Positions 8,723 to 20,626 of a stretch of DNA of 64,000 nt are shown one piece after another (the stretch's first letter is position 1; each line of letters starts with the position of its first letter). The translations under genes and the position numbers were made by a program. This DNA comes from Pollenia angustigena (lineage: Eukaryota > Arthropoda > Insecta > Diptera > Polleniidae), in contig OV884058.1 in assembly GCA_930367215.1 (NCBI GenBank), positions 167,878,478 to 167,942,477 on the forward strand, read 5' to 3'. The notes below the pieces were generated by a model that saw nothing but the letters and a program-made list of their open reading frames with translations, was not told the origin of the DNA and ran no database searches.

Positions 8723-11364
8723 AATATTCAACGTTGACACCGCATATCAGCCCAGCATATCGCACTGGTTCCTTTAAAGGGGTTAACTCAAAATTTATAA
8801 ATTTTCAGTAGACAAAAAAAAAACTGTTTTCTTTTTATATGTACTCTTATACTACAAAGGGGGATATAATTGCATTTTTTTGGTAAAATACTAGAGAAAT
8901 TGATCCAAGATTTTAACAGTGCGTAGATATGACCACTGTTCATCGAATTCTTGCAAAAAGTTAATATTGAAAAAAATTGAGTTGACTCTCTTTAGAGGAA
9001 CCTGTACGATGTAAGTACAAAATTGAGAAACAGACTTTAGAATCAAAATTGATAAGGAAATAGTTGAAATGAAAATAAAATTTCTTAAATTTCAAAAACC
9101 AATTAAAAAATACCAAATAAAAGAGAATAACATTTAGGAAATTAAAAACATCAATCGAAATCTTTAATAACGTTAAAGATTTCTTTTTTATATTGCTTAT
9201 TTTCTTAAAAATCTCCAACCGAAGAAACATTTATTAAATTTCTGCTAAATTAAAAATTTTAGGGTGTATACAATTTGTGTAATTTTAAACACTTTTACTT
9301 TTTATATTGTTTATTTCCTAAAGGTGTGAATAGTGATTATAACGTCTAAGGCGTTCATTAATGAGAAAAGTTTTTTTTAACATCTCCAAAGAAACGTGTT
9401 CATGGCTGCCATATGGCGAGTTCCCACACATTTTATTTTTATTTTTAAGCAATTTAAGAATAAATTTCCAAAGTAATAAAAACATGAGTAATTTATATTT
9501 AAAAAAAAGCGAAAATATTTAGAAGCTTAAATGTAAAATTTTTGTTTTTGTTTAGATGGACTCAAAATCAAAGACATTTAAAGTCACTCTCACCATTTGA
9601 TTTTGTGTTAGTTTAGAACTGCGATCGGCAAATAGAGGGCGTAGAATTTAACAACATTTACAAAAACATATGTACCCAGTGATATAAAAAGGAGCAATCG
9701 CCACCAATGACAAGCGAAGTAGTTAGCACTTTTACTCAATTTGTACTAGGGACTACTGATGTGGCACTCAAAATAAACCTACATCTTTCCTTAGACACCA
9801 ATATCCAGTGTTAACATGTTAATATAGGTTCCACGTTTCGCTAGATATAGCTCCAAGTAATGCAGAAAACCATTTTTTTTTCAACGACAAGACGAACAAA
9901 TGTGTATCCGAAATAGATCCCGTTTATAGAACAGTAACAAAATTGCTTGCTTTTTGCTAGCACACTTTGTAGATATAAGTAGCTAACTCTTAAGGTAGGT
10001 AGAGGTGATGCAGAGAGTGGTCAATCGCCACCCAAAACCACGTAAGGTAGATTGTAGCGGGAGTAGTGGTAGTTTTTAATGAGCTAGCGAATATACACGT
10101 ACAGAGCTATTACGCCATACCACTGAATAGAGTTCACCTAATGCATACAATTGCAAAATGTTATAGTATAGATTGTCTATCGCAGCTTTAAAATATAATC
10201 TTTAGGCGAAATAGCACCAGTAATAGGAATATTGTGGTATCCCGGTTGCAATAAACTTTTAATCGCTCTAGTATTATGTATTTTGATAATTGTTTAGTTT
10301 TTAGTATTTAAAAAAATTCGTTATCACTTGGGATTTCTGTTTCTTTGATTTTACTCCTCTATTTTACGAAGTCATAGCAAACCTAAACTGTTCGACTGCA
10401 AAGACAAAAAAATGGCCACTTCACCGATTCCGAAAAAAAGACTTTGTTCGCTTTACTGACATGTTAACAAAACAAAATTTTATAATTTTTTTAAAATGTA
10501 AGTTAAGCGAACAAAGTCTTCTAGTCTTCGTTCGGAAATAGATGAACAGGCATAACAACTTTTCAGCAGTTGATATTTTAATTTTTTCACAGCAGACACA
10601 AAATCTAGAGTTTACTTTTTGAACAAAAGGCTGTTGCTTCAAAGTAACAGCATACAAATTGAAGCTTTTGCTTTTCTACTTTAAATTTCCAGGAATTGAA
10701 AATTGAAACCGATTCAGTAAAAAAAGAGTTGTACACTAGGGGTATAACCAAAATAAGAACCTATCATTACGGTATGGGCAATGTTATACTGATATTAAAA
10801 ATCGATATCAGGGGTCATTTCGGTCCAAAAACCTTCGGCACCGAATGGAATTTCTAAAACACCAAACATTTTTTTTTTTTTTTAATTTTTGGTGGGAGTC
10901 CTTCCCCAAAAAATATTTGTGGGAACATGTAAGAAGTTAATATTAATAAAAATATATGTATTTTTACGTTATATTTCTGTCGCATAAATTGTAATATAAA
11001 TTTTTATGGTGGGTATCCTTCCCTTGTACCGTTTTTTTGGTTTCTTTTTTTGGAATGCAAGGAATCGCCATTTCATAAAAAAAAAAACACGAAATGCAAA
11101 GACCAGCATGGCTTTCGACGTTAGAATTATGGATTTCCTGTAAAACTGAAAAAAATTATAAGCTAAAACTTCATCGCGATCGGTGCCGAACCTTTTTGAA
11201 CGCTCGCGAAAAAAGGAAGGCACATTTCTTCATATTTTTTTATGCACTATCTCACTATGATAGGTCCTTTTTGATATTTGCAAAAAAAATGCAAATGGTT
11301 ATATCCCTATTGTACACCCAACTGTTGAACTACACACTTTAGAATGTAAATCACTGTTAAATAT
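8723..11364. other. AT-rich spacer with small inverted repeats
   Basis: No gene is recognised over 2.6 kb. Segments 8741-8810 and 8946-9020 are imperfect inverted copies of each other (GGTTCCTTTAAAGGGGTTAAC and its complement). The largest open frames (8961-9230 minus, 10969-11223 minus, 11094-11342 plus) lack codon bias and motifs. GC-richer patches near 9600-10100 hold TATA-like text but no following coding region. Confidence 0.4.
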
Positions 11365-11832
11365 CACAGAATACACAGAACTGTAAAAAGTGACGTGTGA
11401 AAAAGGCCCAAATCAGTTGCGAGGGCAGCTTTCGAAGAAAGAGACAGAAAGCTTTTTCTGATAGTGAAGTGGCAAGGTGTTAAAACAGGCCGCAACAATC
11501 AACACAAATGGCGTGATCAAAACAAAAATAACAAAACACAAACCACTTTAAACAAACGTTGTTTTTTGTGCAAAAAAATGTATTTAGTAATACTGTTTTG
11601 TTTTATAATGTTATTTACTTACTTAAATATTATTTACTCGTATTGTGGTGAGCTTAAAAGTTAATTTTTACAACAGTTTTGCAAATAAATATTAACTAAA
11701 TAAATTTGTGTTCATTTTATTGCGGCATAGAGGATGATGAAGAGAGAAATGCAAAAGGGCAGCTTTCTTTGAAAGAGACAAAAAAAAAAAACGCAAAATG
11801 TTCCGTCTCGTGACAGTTCTGTGTATTCTGTG
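11365..11832. mobile_element. non-autonomous hAT-like element with perfect 8-bp duplication
   Basis: The ends are 20-bp inverted repeats, CACAGAATACACAGAACTGT with one difference. The flanks are TTAAATAT at 11357-11364 and 11833-11840, a perfect 8-bp target-site duplication as made by hAT (or P) transposases. The interior (468 bp in total) encodes nothing. It contains two copies of a GGGCAGCTTTC...GAAAGAGAC segment. Confidence 0.85.
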
Positions 11833-11954
11833 TTAAATATGAGAGCTAAATTACGTATGTATGTTGGTGGCGAAATGCACCTGTTGTGTATTCTGCACAA
11901 GTTCTTTATAGAATGAAATAATTTTACTTATAAAGATTTATATATAACTAATTA

Positions 11955-14900
11955 CACCGTCCGACAAAAAAAGAAAAAAATTGTGAGACACGAACCGGAT
12001 GATAAAATTGTGAAACTATACATTAAATGGAGAAAAACAACGTTTTCAGTTTTTCACTTCGTGATCCTGTGTCCTTTTTAAAGGACTTCAAACTTTCAAA
12101 GAAGAACACTTTTCAAAAAATATTTTAAAATACTTCCGCGGATCCAACAATGCCAAATTTGATGTCAAAAGAACAAGAATATTTTGTATTATTTTTATTT
12201 TATCCTGTCAGGATCAAAAGTTGTCAAAAATGTTCTTTAAAATATTTATCCTTAAATATCCTTTAAGATTGCCAATAAATTCCTTTTAAAAAAATTGTGC
12301 GTTAAAGACCCAAATATTACACACTACATACCAAAATTTCATCCTCCTAGCTTTTTTACTTAAGTTTTAATAAATATTTTAAAATTTAAAGCAGGTGATT
12401 TTTTTTTTGTGGAATAAAAGCCAAACCAAACCAGCACTCTGTTCTTTTTGCGAAAAACATGTAAACATTATTTTTCAACGGCAACAAGTTTCTTGCAACA
12501 TTTCTTTTTCGTACGAAATAATATGATCATCACTTCTTTCGCACGAAAATCAAAACAACAGTTTTCTCATGTCAAATTTTTCAACCGAAAAATAAATGTA
12601 ACTCAACATACTTGGCAAATACGAACAGAGTACTAGCCTTCATATATATAAAGTTAAAATTAAAATATTAAAAAAATTTTTATTTATATACAAAAAAGGT
12701 TTATTTAGAAAAGTGCATATTGTTGGTTTGTCGTTTATGTAGACCAGTAGTATCACGACAAATTGACCAACAGTATTCGGCCAGCATATGGGCGCTATTT
12801 TTTCCACGGTACCGATTCTCAATTACAGCGAGATCTTGATGGAATCTCTCCCCGTGTTCATCACTAAAGTCTCCTAAATTACTGGGGAAAAAATCCAGGT
12901 GGCTATCAAAAAAATGAATTTTAAGTGACATGTTGACTCCCATTATTCCATAAATATTCACTAGTTTCTTAACAATAGCTTCATAATCTACAGATTTATT
13001 ATTGCCCAAAAATTTATTTATTACATCTTCCAAACTATTCCACGCTGCCTTTTCCACCGTCGTTAATAAATCGGGAAACTCATTCGATTTCATTAATTTT
13101 TTTAACTGTGGTCCATTAAATACACCTTAAAATATAAAACTTTAATAAAAATAACCCATTGTGATCATTTAACCTACCAGCCTCAATTTTCGCAGTACTT
13201 AGCTTTGGAAAAACTTTTTTCAAATATTCCATTGCTGAACCATCACTATCAAGTGCCCGAACAAAATTACGTATCAAACCCAATTTAATGTGAAGGGGAG
13301 GGAGAAATATCTTAGATGATGAAATAAGTGGCATTTGATTAACGCTATTGATCCCAAGCTGATGACTTAGGCGATACGGCCATTTATGGTCGGTATAATG
13401 CAAATCACGTCGTCGACCTTCCCAAAGACATAAAAAGCACTGATGTTTAGAAAATCCATTTTTTATTCCCATGAGAATAGCCACCACTTTAAGGTCACAA
13501 CAAATCAACCAACGATGTGCATCGTACTTTATTAACTTAAGAATGACTTTCATATTTTCATAAGTTTCTTAAATATCTATACCATAAATAATGGGCACTG
13601 ACGGGTACACGTTGCCATTATGTAATAATACTCCTTTAAGACTTTTAACGGATCCATCTATAAAAAGTCTCCATTCGGCAGGATCGTAATTCTTTCCAAT
13701 TGTATCAAAGAGCTTCTGTATGTCAGTTGCATTTGTAATACCAGTTTCGTCGTCTATCTTAAAACATTGATCGAATGAGCTAACTTTTAAACGCTTTCGC
13801 GAAGATGTGACATAGAAATCAGAACAAACTAGTTTCCACTGCTGCAAGCGTGATGCCAAAAGTTCGGCCTTTTCTTTAGATACATTCATATCTCTGACAA
13901 GATCGTCAAAGTCGGTCTGAGTTACAAAATCTGGTTCAGCATACCCCAACTCGCTTTCTGCTGGTTGATATATAGAACATTCCTCAACATGTGTATCGTA
14001 ACAATGTGATTCTTCTTCAATGATTTCTGAAGCTTGTACAAGTTCTTCAGACGGTGAGTTGAGGTTTATTGCTGAACGTAATACTGCAGGTTTCATAGGC
14101 TCGGAACTATAGTAGTTTATACCTTCTCGCTTATTATATTTAACCTTCATAATACGCGGATACGACTGACAAAAATAACAACATTCTGCAGAATGTTCAC
14201 TGCGGCGTAACCATACCACTGGATACACGTATTTCATTGCATTGCGAGTTTTACCTATGTCCTTTGATCGTAGTACACCAGCGTAGCAATAGTTACATAC
14301 AATTTCAGGCACATACCACAATCTTGGAGCTAAGTTTATTAAAAAGTATTCTTCGTACCTTTTTTCAAAGGTTTTTGTTATATTTCGCGATTTATTAAAT
14401 GGTACAAATAATCCACACACAACACAAAACTTATTACGGTTTGGGCACTTCATATTTAAACGCGTTTGCAAAAACTATTACGTTGACGAAAAATTATAAT
14501 TTATTTAAACAATTCTAGTTGAATTTTTATTTATAAAGTGGCAACTATTTCAGAACCCACGAAAAAAAAAATATGTTAGGTACCAAATAATCTAAGTACT
14601 AGATATTTTTTTTTCGAATGAAATTTTAAAATAAAATAATGCAGATTTAAAGTATTAATTTACACTTAAGTAGTAAAGCTAGAAGGTTGAAATTTCGGCA
14701 TGTGGTATTCAATATTTGGTCCTTCAACGCACTATTTGTTTTAAAAAAAATTATGGAAATCTAAAAGGACATTAAAGGATAAAAATTTGAAAGGACATTT
14801 TTGACATCTTCTAATCCTAAAAGAATAATAACAAAATAATGCAAAATATTTTACAACTCTTCTTGATCATTTGACACCAAATTTGGCATAGTAGGATGAG

Positions 14901-15073
14901 CAGAAGTATTTTAAAACATTTTTTAAAAATGTAGTCCTTTGAAATTTTGAAGACCTTTTAAAAGGAAACAGGATCAGAAAATAAAAAACTGTGAATGCAG
15001 TTTTGCTCCATTTAATCTCTAGTTTCAGACTTATGTCATCCGGTTCGTGTCTAATATTGAGTGTCGGACGGTG
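11955..15073 (-). mobile_element. 3.1-kb DNA transposon, unclassified superfamily, element 1
   Basis: The termini start CACCGTCCGACA on both strands. The flanking TTA at 11952-11954 and 15074-15076 is a 3-bp target-site duplication. The terminal inverted repeats are long, about 410 bp (11955-12375 and 14655-15073), and roughly three-quarters identical, sharing ACACGAACCGGATGA near the tips. The interior holds one minus-strand gene homologous to the gene at 48308-50071. The relative at 46956-50591 has the same terminal consensus, CACMGTSMGACA, and a TAA duplication. Confidence 0.85.
12701..14453 (-). pseudogene. transposase-like protein of element 1, one premature stop
   Basis: Predicted single protein of element 1, read 14453 to 12701 with one 52-bp intron (13126-13177, GT-AG). 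The start MKCPNRNKF aligns with MCDKRNKF of the intact homologue, so I prefer it over the ATG six codons upstream. Three CxxC pairs are kept (CVVC, CNYC, CYFC). Candidate catalytic Asp residues are in LFIDGS and CCDLKVV, and the candidate Glu region is DEHGERFHQD. An in-frame TAA at 13569-13571 interrupts the frame between the two Asp blocks. The rest (566 codons including the stop) stays open across both exons, so inactivation looks recent. The intron that splits the homologue after LFIDGSCK is absent here. The family is widespread in arthropod genomes as unnamed transposase-like proteins, and its function is inferred. Confidence 0.78.
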
Positions 15074-15076
15074 TTA

Positions 15077-15256
15077 TTATAAAATATTTCAAGAATGTTA
15101 ATACAGTTAGAGTATAACCAGTTTAGAGTAAATTAGTATGTATGCACGTAAATACGTAAATATAATTTGTACAACTGTTATTCTCAGTATGTACTTTAAA
15201 TATTAACATTACTCTTTATAGATATTACATATGATATGGGTGTTTATATAACATTT
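15077..15256 (-). other. possible 3' LTR edge and polypurine tract of the gypsy copy
   Basis: Just downstream of the decayed pol (minus strand) a purine-rich run, AAAAAGGGAAAGAAA, is followed by TGTTATATAAACACCC, as expected for a polypurine tract and the TG start of a 3' LTR. The putative LTR reaches the border of the transposon at 15073, so that transposon may have landed inside it. No second LTR is visible to confirm this. Confidence 0.35.
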
Positions 15257-15297
15257 CTTTCCCTTTTTAGTTTTTTTTTTCAATACTGTATTTAAAA

Positions 15298-17075
15298 TTA
15301 GTAATTTACATTTTCTTTTTTTCTTAATCTATTCTTTAAAGGCAATTCATCTTTTGGAACACATTCTTCAACTGGAGAGTTTTGAGCATCAAAAAACTCT
15401 TCACCCTCACTACAATCGGAATCTAACTTAGAATTTTCCGAAAGTTCTATCATATCTTTTTTGAACGGTTTTTTTTTGATTTCTATGAGCTGAAAATCTT
15501 CTTTGGTTAACTTCAATCAAATATAGGGATTTACTTAGTTTTTTTCTAATGAATCCTTCGATCCATTTGGCAGTGTTGCTTTGATTTGGATTAAGATACA
15601 AAATTTGTTCACCCTCTTTCAGATCACAGTGTTTACATTTTTCGTTGTTTATAAAGTCGTTCTTTTCTGCAAATTTTCTTAATTTATACTTGGTAACTTT
15701 TACCTCAACATCGTTTTTAATTTTACAATAGGATTATAAAGTAATTGGTTTATATGCTTAAACAACTTCACTTGGGCAAACTCGCGTAACAGTGCATGGC
15801 GTGTTTCGATACTTAAATAAAAAATTTAATACGATGTCTTGGATGGATAAATTTTCTTCTTTACATGACCAAAAATATGCCTTTTAACTCCGCTTTACGG
15901 TTTGAACACCTCTCTCTGCTAGACCATTACTTTCTGGATGATATGGGGGACTACATAATTGATTAATGCCATTTGATTTCAAAAATAACGCAAATTCTCC
16001 ACTTCGAAATTGCGGCCCGTTGTCACTTACCAACGAGTAGCAAAACCCAAAATTAGAAAAAAAACCCTTTAGTTTTTCAATAACAACCATAGCTGATAGT
16101 TTTGACAATATTTGGACGTCTATCTATCCCTTTTGAAAAATCATCGACAACTATTAATAAATCGACATTATTAAACTGAAGTAAATCGACATGAACTCGC
16201 TCGAAGGGATAAGAAGTTTGCGGCCACGCAAAGTTAGGACAATCTTTGGTTTTATTTTTGAGTTTTTGACAAGGAAGACAATTTAAAACATATTTTTCTA
16301 TTTCTCTGTCTAACAAAGGCCACCAAATTGATGCACGGGCTAGTAACTTCATACGGACAACGCCTGTGTGAGTGTCATGTAACAGTGATACATATATTTG
16401 CCTTAAGATCGTTGGTATAACTAGTCTGTCTGCATGAAACAAACACTTTTCTTTAACTTCCAGTGATAATTTTAGATTTTTAAATGGATTAAATAAAGTT
16501 ACTTCCTTTGAATCTCTTGGCCAGTTATTTGTTTTAACGAATTCCATTACCTTGCTGATAATTGGGTCTTTTTCGGAATACAATACAATGTATTTTAAGG
16601 AAATTGGAGCTTCATGATAAAAATTAAAGAAATTTATGTTTAAATTGCTAATGTTTGGTTCAGTTTCCTGAGAAAGACGTGACAATGCATCGACGTTTTT
16701 CTGTAAATTGCCAGGGCGATATTTTATATTACAGTTATAATTTGATAAAAATTAGATCCATCTATAAAAACGCTCAGAGACCACATAAGCCAACGCCTTT
16801 TGGTCTCCAAGTAGCTTTTCTAGTGGTTGATAATCGGTGTAAACTGTAAAGTTATACCCATAAACAAACTTATGAAATCTGCGGATTGCAAAAATAACCG
16901 CAAGGGCTTCTCTGTGGATCTGTGAGTAATTTTTTTCCGCTTTTCTTAACGTGCATGAAACCATATAACATGGCCTCTCTTTCCCATTAATAATTACGCT
17001 CAGAATAGCACCAACTCCATAAGGGGAAGCGTCACAAGCTATTATTTTTGGACGAGTTGTTTTAGCGTTAAGCTA
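15298..17075 (-). pseudogene. Ty3/gypsy-type pol remnant: RNase H and integrase
   Basis: Minus-strand remnant of an LTR-retrotransposon polyprotein. RNase H comes first (ACDASPYGVGAIL near 17000, then EKNYSQIHREALAV and VYTDYQPLEKLL near 16850). Next is an H2C2 zinc finger (HDTHTGVVR...CLPCQ near 16260-16370). The integrase core follows: an Asp in VHVDLLQF near 16195, an Asp in SDNGPQF near 16015 and a Glu in GLAERGVQT near 15910, with 35 residues between the last two as in DD35E. A frameshift lies at about 16115-16130, where ATAG is repeated in tandem. Further stops follow to the acidic and basic C-terminal tail at 15298-15516. Gag, protease and reverse transcriptase are absent, since homology ends near 17075. 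Confidence 0.8.
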
Positions 17076-17908
17076 TTAATGATGACTTGCTGAACTTGAA
17101 CAGAAATGTCAATACAGTTTGACATTCTCAGCTGTCAAACCATAGTTATCGATGTCGTTACTTCTCATGAAGCTAAAAAGACGCCCGGTGCAAACGTAAA
17201 AACTTGCTATGGAAACACTTGTACCCGGTTATGTATTCTAGGGTTAAAAAATAGTCCAAAAAAATACGATTGAATCCCATTTTTTATCACTAGTAGTAAA
17301 TTAAAAATTCCAAAGCACTCAACTTTTAATTGCTTTCAAAGCCTCAAATCAAATCAAGAGTATCAAATGAATTCAAATAATTTTGAATACCAAATCGTAC
17401 CAAAAAGTACTATTGCTATAACTTTTCCTCTCTTATTATATTCTTCGGTGCTGTAAATGCCTATCTACCATAAATTCACTCCATTTCGCTATTTATTTCC
17501 TTTGTTGATTTGACAATGAGAGATTATTATTTATAATAATTTATTAAACTCGAGTGTACTATTATCGTTGTTTTGTGGGATTTGTAATAAAATGTTTACA
17601 TTATTTTCGGCATAAATATTTTTTTATGACAGAATTTCAAAAAAAAAAAAAAAAAACCAAAATTGCTTGAAATATAAGCTAAAAAAAAAACCAATTTGAA
17701 TATTAAAATGGGAATTTATGAATTTAACGAGTTGTATGAAATTTATTTTTTATGGAATTATTTCCTGTTAGCGTATCCATAGATTATTTTTTTAACAGTA
17801 TACATTAAATCTAATGTGTTGTTTTTTTATGTGATTATTGTATAAAGGGTGTTTTTTTTAGATTAGATAGATTGTAAAAAAAAAAACAAAAAATAAAATT
17901 TTTATAGA
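17076..17908. other. unassigned AT-rich segment
   Basis: No gene is recognised. It contains poly-A/T runs near 17640 and 17880 and no repeat shared with the rest of the window that I can see. Confidence 0.4.
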
Positions 17909-18574
17909 AATTTCAAAAGATTTTGTTATTCGTGCTTAATTCCCAGTTTTTATTATTGATAAAAACACTTGAAATTTATTGTTGATGGGATAAGCTATTC
18001 CTATGCATTTCACTGGTTGCTTAGGCCAGATCATCAGGAAACTTCATCCATAAAGGTTTTAGACAAACTATAATAAAATAAAATAAAATAAAATTTTGTA
18101 TTCCCAATAATTGAAATTACTTTTTGATAATAAACAGGCAGTGCACGGCCTAAAAAACACTTAATTGACAACATCTTTTTGTAAGTTGTTGTTTTTTTTT
18201 TTTTTTTTTTTTTCATTTTGTTTTTCTTAACCTACTTACAACTACAATTAATGTTGAGAGAATTTCAACTAATTGTAGTGGGGAAATGTAAGATGAGATG
18301 AACCCACTGTTGTTTATTGTTGATGTGTTTTGTTTAAACTTTGATATTGTTACAAGTAGAACTGTTGCTATAATTCTTATACGTTTAACAGTTTTATTTG
18401 GTTTAATATCTTTAGTTTGTCTAAAACCTTTATGGATGAAGTTTCCTGATGATCTGGCCTAAGCAACCAGTGAAATGCATAGGAATAGCTTATCCCATCA
18501 ACAATAAATTTCAAGTGTTTTTATCAATAATAAAAACTGGGAATTAAGCACGAATAACAAAATCTTTTGAAATT
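17909..18574. repeat. large palindrome of a dispersed Penelope/retrozyme-like repeat
   Basis: Arms 17909-18070 and 18411-18574 are near-perfect inverted copies of about 163 bp. Degenerate single copies lie at 31970-32240 and 54095-54310. A further direct copy of TTGTATTCCCAATAATTGAA follows each arm (18098 and 18582). The conserved core is CTGATGATCTGG...CCAGTGAAATGC. Head-to-head copies with a CTGATGA...GAAA core recall Penelope-like elements and retrozymes, but no reverse transcriptase or GIY-YIG frame is present, so the assignment is tentative. Confidence 0.6.
18439..18492 (+). ncRNA. hammerhead-like motif (candidate)
   Basis: CTGATGA at 18446-18452 is followed by a 4-bp stem (CTGG/CCAG with a 9-nt loop) and GAAA at 18472-18475. 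A very short stem III and a UA dinucleotide come next. The flanks can pair as stem I (AAGTTTC with GGAATAGCTT, 3-nt bulge). The same motif is inverted at 17981-18045, with CTAATGA at about 32070 and CTGCTGA at about 54235. The U-U pair at the base of stem II is unusual, so activity is doubtful. Confidence 0.3.
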
Positions 18575-18699
18575 AAAATTTTGTATTCCCAATAATTGAA
18601 ATTACTTTTTGATAATTTTTATAGAAAAGTTTTTTCTATTAAAATTTATTTGAATTTAATTTTAAACATTTGGGGAATGCAGCTGTTCTTGACAAAGCG

Positions 18700-19390
18700 C
18701 ATTCTATAAATCCAGTTTTGGGTCACTTTTGGTGGCCGTTAAACAAGGCATCTTTTATTACTAGTTTATCGTCATAACTAGTGACTACACGTAGTCCTGC
18801 AAAAAATACTCGAGAGGTTGCAAATCGCACGACTTTGGAGGTCAATTGACAGAACAATTTCTCTAAATCAATTTATCGCAAAAATTTTGATTTTATCAAG
18901 CCATATCAATAGTATCCAATGATCATGGGACAGTTACGATCTCCATCGACCGTCACATGAGCTCAATCTTTATTCTTACAGAAATAAGGTTCGATGATGC
19001 CACCTACTTGTAAACTGCTTCAATCTGGGGATTTTTCTGAATTCAATAGAGTCTGTATTATCTCTTGTAGACAGAATAAACTCCATATGCCGCAATTTTA
19101 TTTACTAACAACTCCATTAAGTCAAAGATAAGCCTCATCGCTGAACACAATTTTGCTATAAAACGTCTGGTCAGTTTCCGACTGCTTTAAAGCCCAATTA
19201 ACAAAAAAACGATACATATATCTTTTGGCTTTAATTCCTGCACCAGCTGCATTATATTTATACTGACGTAGGCTAATATATTTGAACAAAGCTTTTTAAG
19301 TAAAAGACTTAAATCGTGTGACCAACGACAAATCAGTAAATTTCAATTCAAAGCCTTTTTACACTGATCAACATCTAACATCTACCATCA
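18700..19390 (-). pseudogene. decayed DD41D-type mariner transposase
   Basis: Minus-strand translation with many stops gives FVNWALKQSETDQTFYSKIVFSDEAYL near 19170, then VGGIIEPYFCKNKD near 19000, and PPKSCDLQPLEYFLQDYV near 18800. These correspond in order to the region before D159, the GGIIGPYFF block and the third-catalytic-residue block of the intact transposase at 4934. The third residue reads Glu in this copy (PLEYF). Both termini and the N-terminal HTH are lost or unrecognisable, so this is an old copy. Confidence 0.6.
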
Positions 19391-19984
19391 ATATGCCACC
19401 ATTTGCGAATATGTTAACATCTTTCCATAAGAAATACATAGGGGTAAAAACCAACATCTTTCAACATCTTTAAAAGATGTTCCTATATCATTTTATTCCA
19501 TTCTACATCTTTCGATTATTTTAGTGTCATCACTAGCAAAGTGGCTATAAGTTCTATTATTATTGTGGCATCACTGACAAAAAGAAGTTTGTTTTGAAAG
19601 CAGCGTTACCATTTGTCAAGTTTTATCTTTTATTATTTGAATATTTTTTATATTCTTAAACAAATTGAACTTCAAACACATTTTTGAGTTTTTTTTTTTA
19701 AATTTTGGCACTTTTGTGAGAAAAAACATTTTGAATTAAAAAATTTTTTTTTTTTTGAAATGGTAACATTTTTGTTTGATGGTGGATGTTAGATGTGAGC
19801 AATGTAAACGAGTGTTACACATTTTCTTCATCTTTGATGGTAGATTTTAGATGTTGATCAGTGTTAAAAGCCGTCAAAGCGGCGATATTCTCGTTCTTCT
19901 TCCTTTTTCAACGAGTTGGCGTAATTGCATTATTTAGAGAGTATATGGCATAAAAACTATACACAATTAAAATATGTCCAGTTC
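19391..19984. other. AT-rich segment with short inverted motifs
   Basis: The text ACTGATCAACATCTAACATC near 19363 recurs as its complement near 19840-19870, which suggests a small degenerate inverted-repeat element of about 500 bp (19355-19865). I see no coding capacity. Confidence 0.4.
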
Positions 19985-20371
19985 AGATGGACGAATATCA
20001 TCAACATCATCTCTTGGGCCTTAACCTCGTTCGTAATTCTCTTCCATGCAGCTCTATCTTGTGCTGCTTGGTTTCAGTCTGCGATATTAATTTTTCTACA
20101 GACTTCTCCCACCCTGAAAAACCATCGGGATCTTGGGTTTCCTCTTGCTCTTGACCGTATCTAACGGTATCGCACTCAGTATGTACTCTGTGTGACGGCA
20201 TTCTGGATACATGGCCTGCCCAGCTTAATCTTTGGGCTTTTATAAACTTCACAACGGTTTGCCTTCTTTTATACTGCTAATCTCTAAGTTGCTTTTCCTC
20301 ATGCAGTTTCCGTCGTCGGGTCCGTAAATTTTTCTTATAAGTTTTCTCTTAAAGATTTTCTTTAAGTTTAA

Positions 20372-20623
20372 AGGCCCAACTATAATATGCTTTACTTAGC
20401 TTAAGCAATTGTGCGAATACACGTGATTCGTATGTGTCGAACCATATTGAACATTTTGAACGTATTGAACATTTTGGTTAATTTTATGAAACTGGCATTT
20501 GCTTAAGCAAAGTGCGTAACAGATTGCACTTTCCGTTCGGAATAAAATATTTTTTGATTTTATTTTTGTTTTTTTTGTAATGCCAGTAGCTTAAGCCAGC
20601 TTATTCATGTCATAGTTGGGCCT
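20372..20623. mobile_element. 252-bp MITE, TAA duplication (PIF/Harbinger-like)
   Basis: The termini are AGGCCCAACTAT on both strands. TAA at 20369-20371 and 20624-20626 forms a 3-bp target-site duplication. The element interrupts the decayed LINE, and its subterminal regions share a CTTAAGC motif. A TWA target of 3 bp suits PIF/Harbinger-type mobilisation, but no transposase is inside. Confidence 0.75.
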
Positions 20624-20626
20624 TAA

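Noticed and set aside
8428..8811. 127-codon open frame in the foldback block
   Set aside because: It is composed of the repeated CCCC/GGGG words and has no domain or codon bias.
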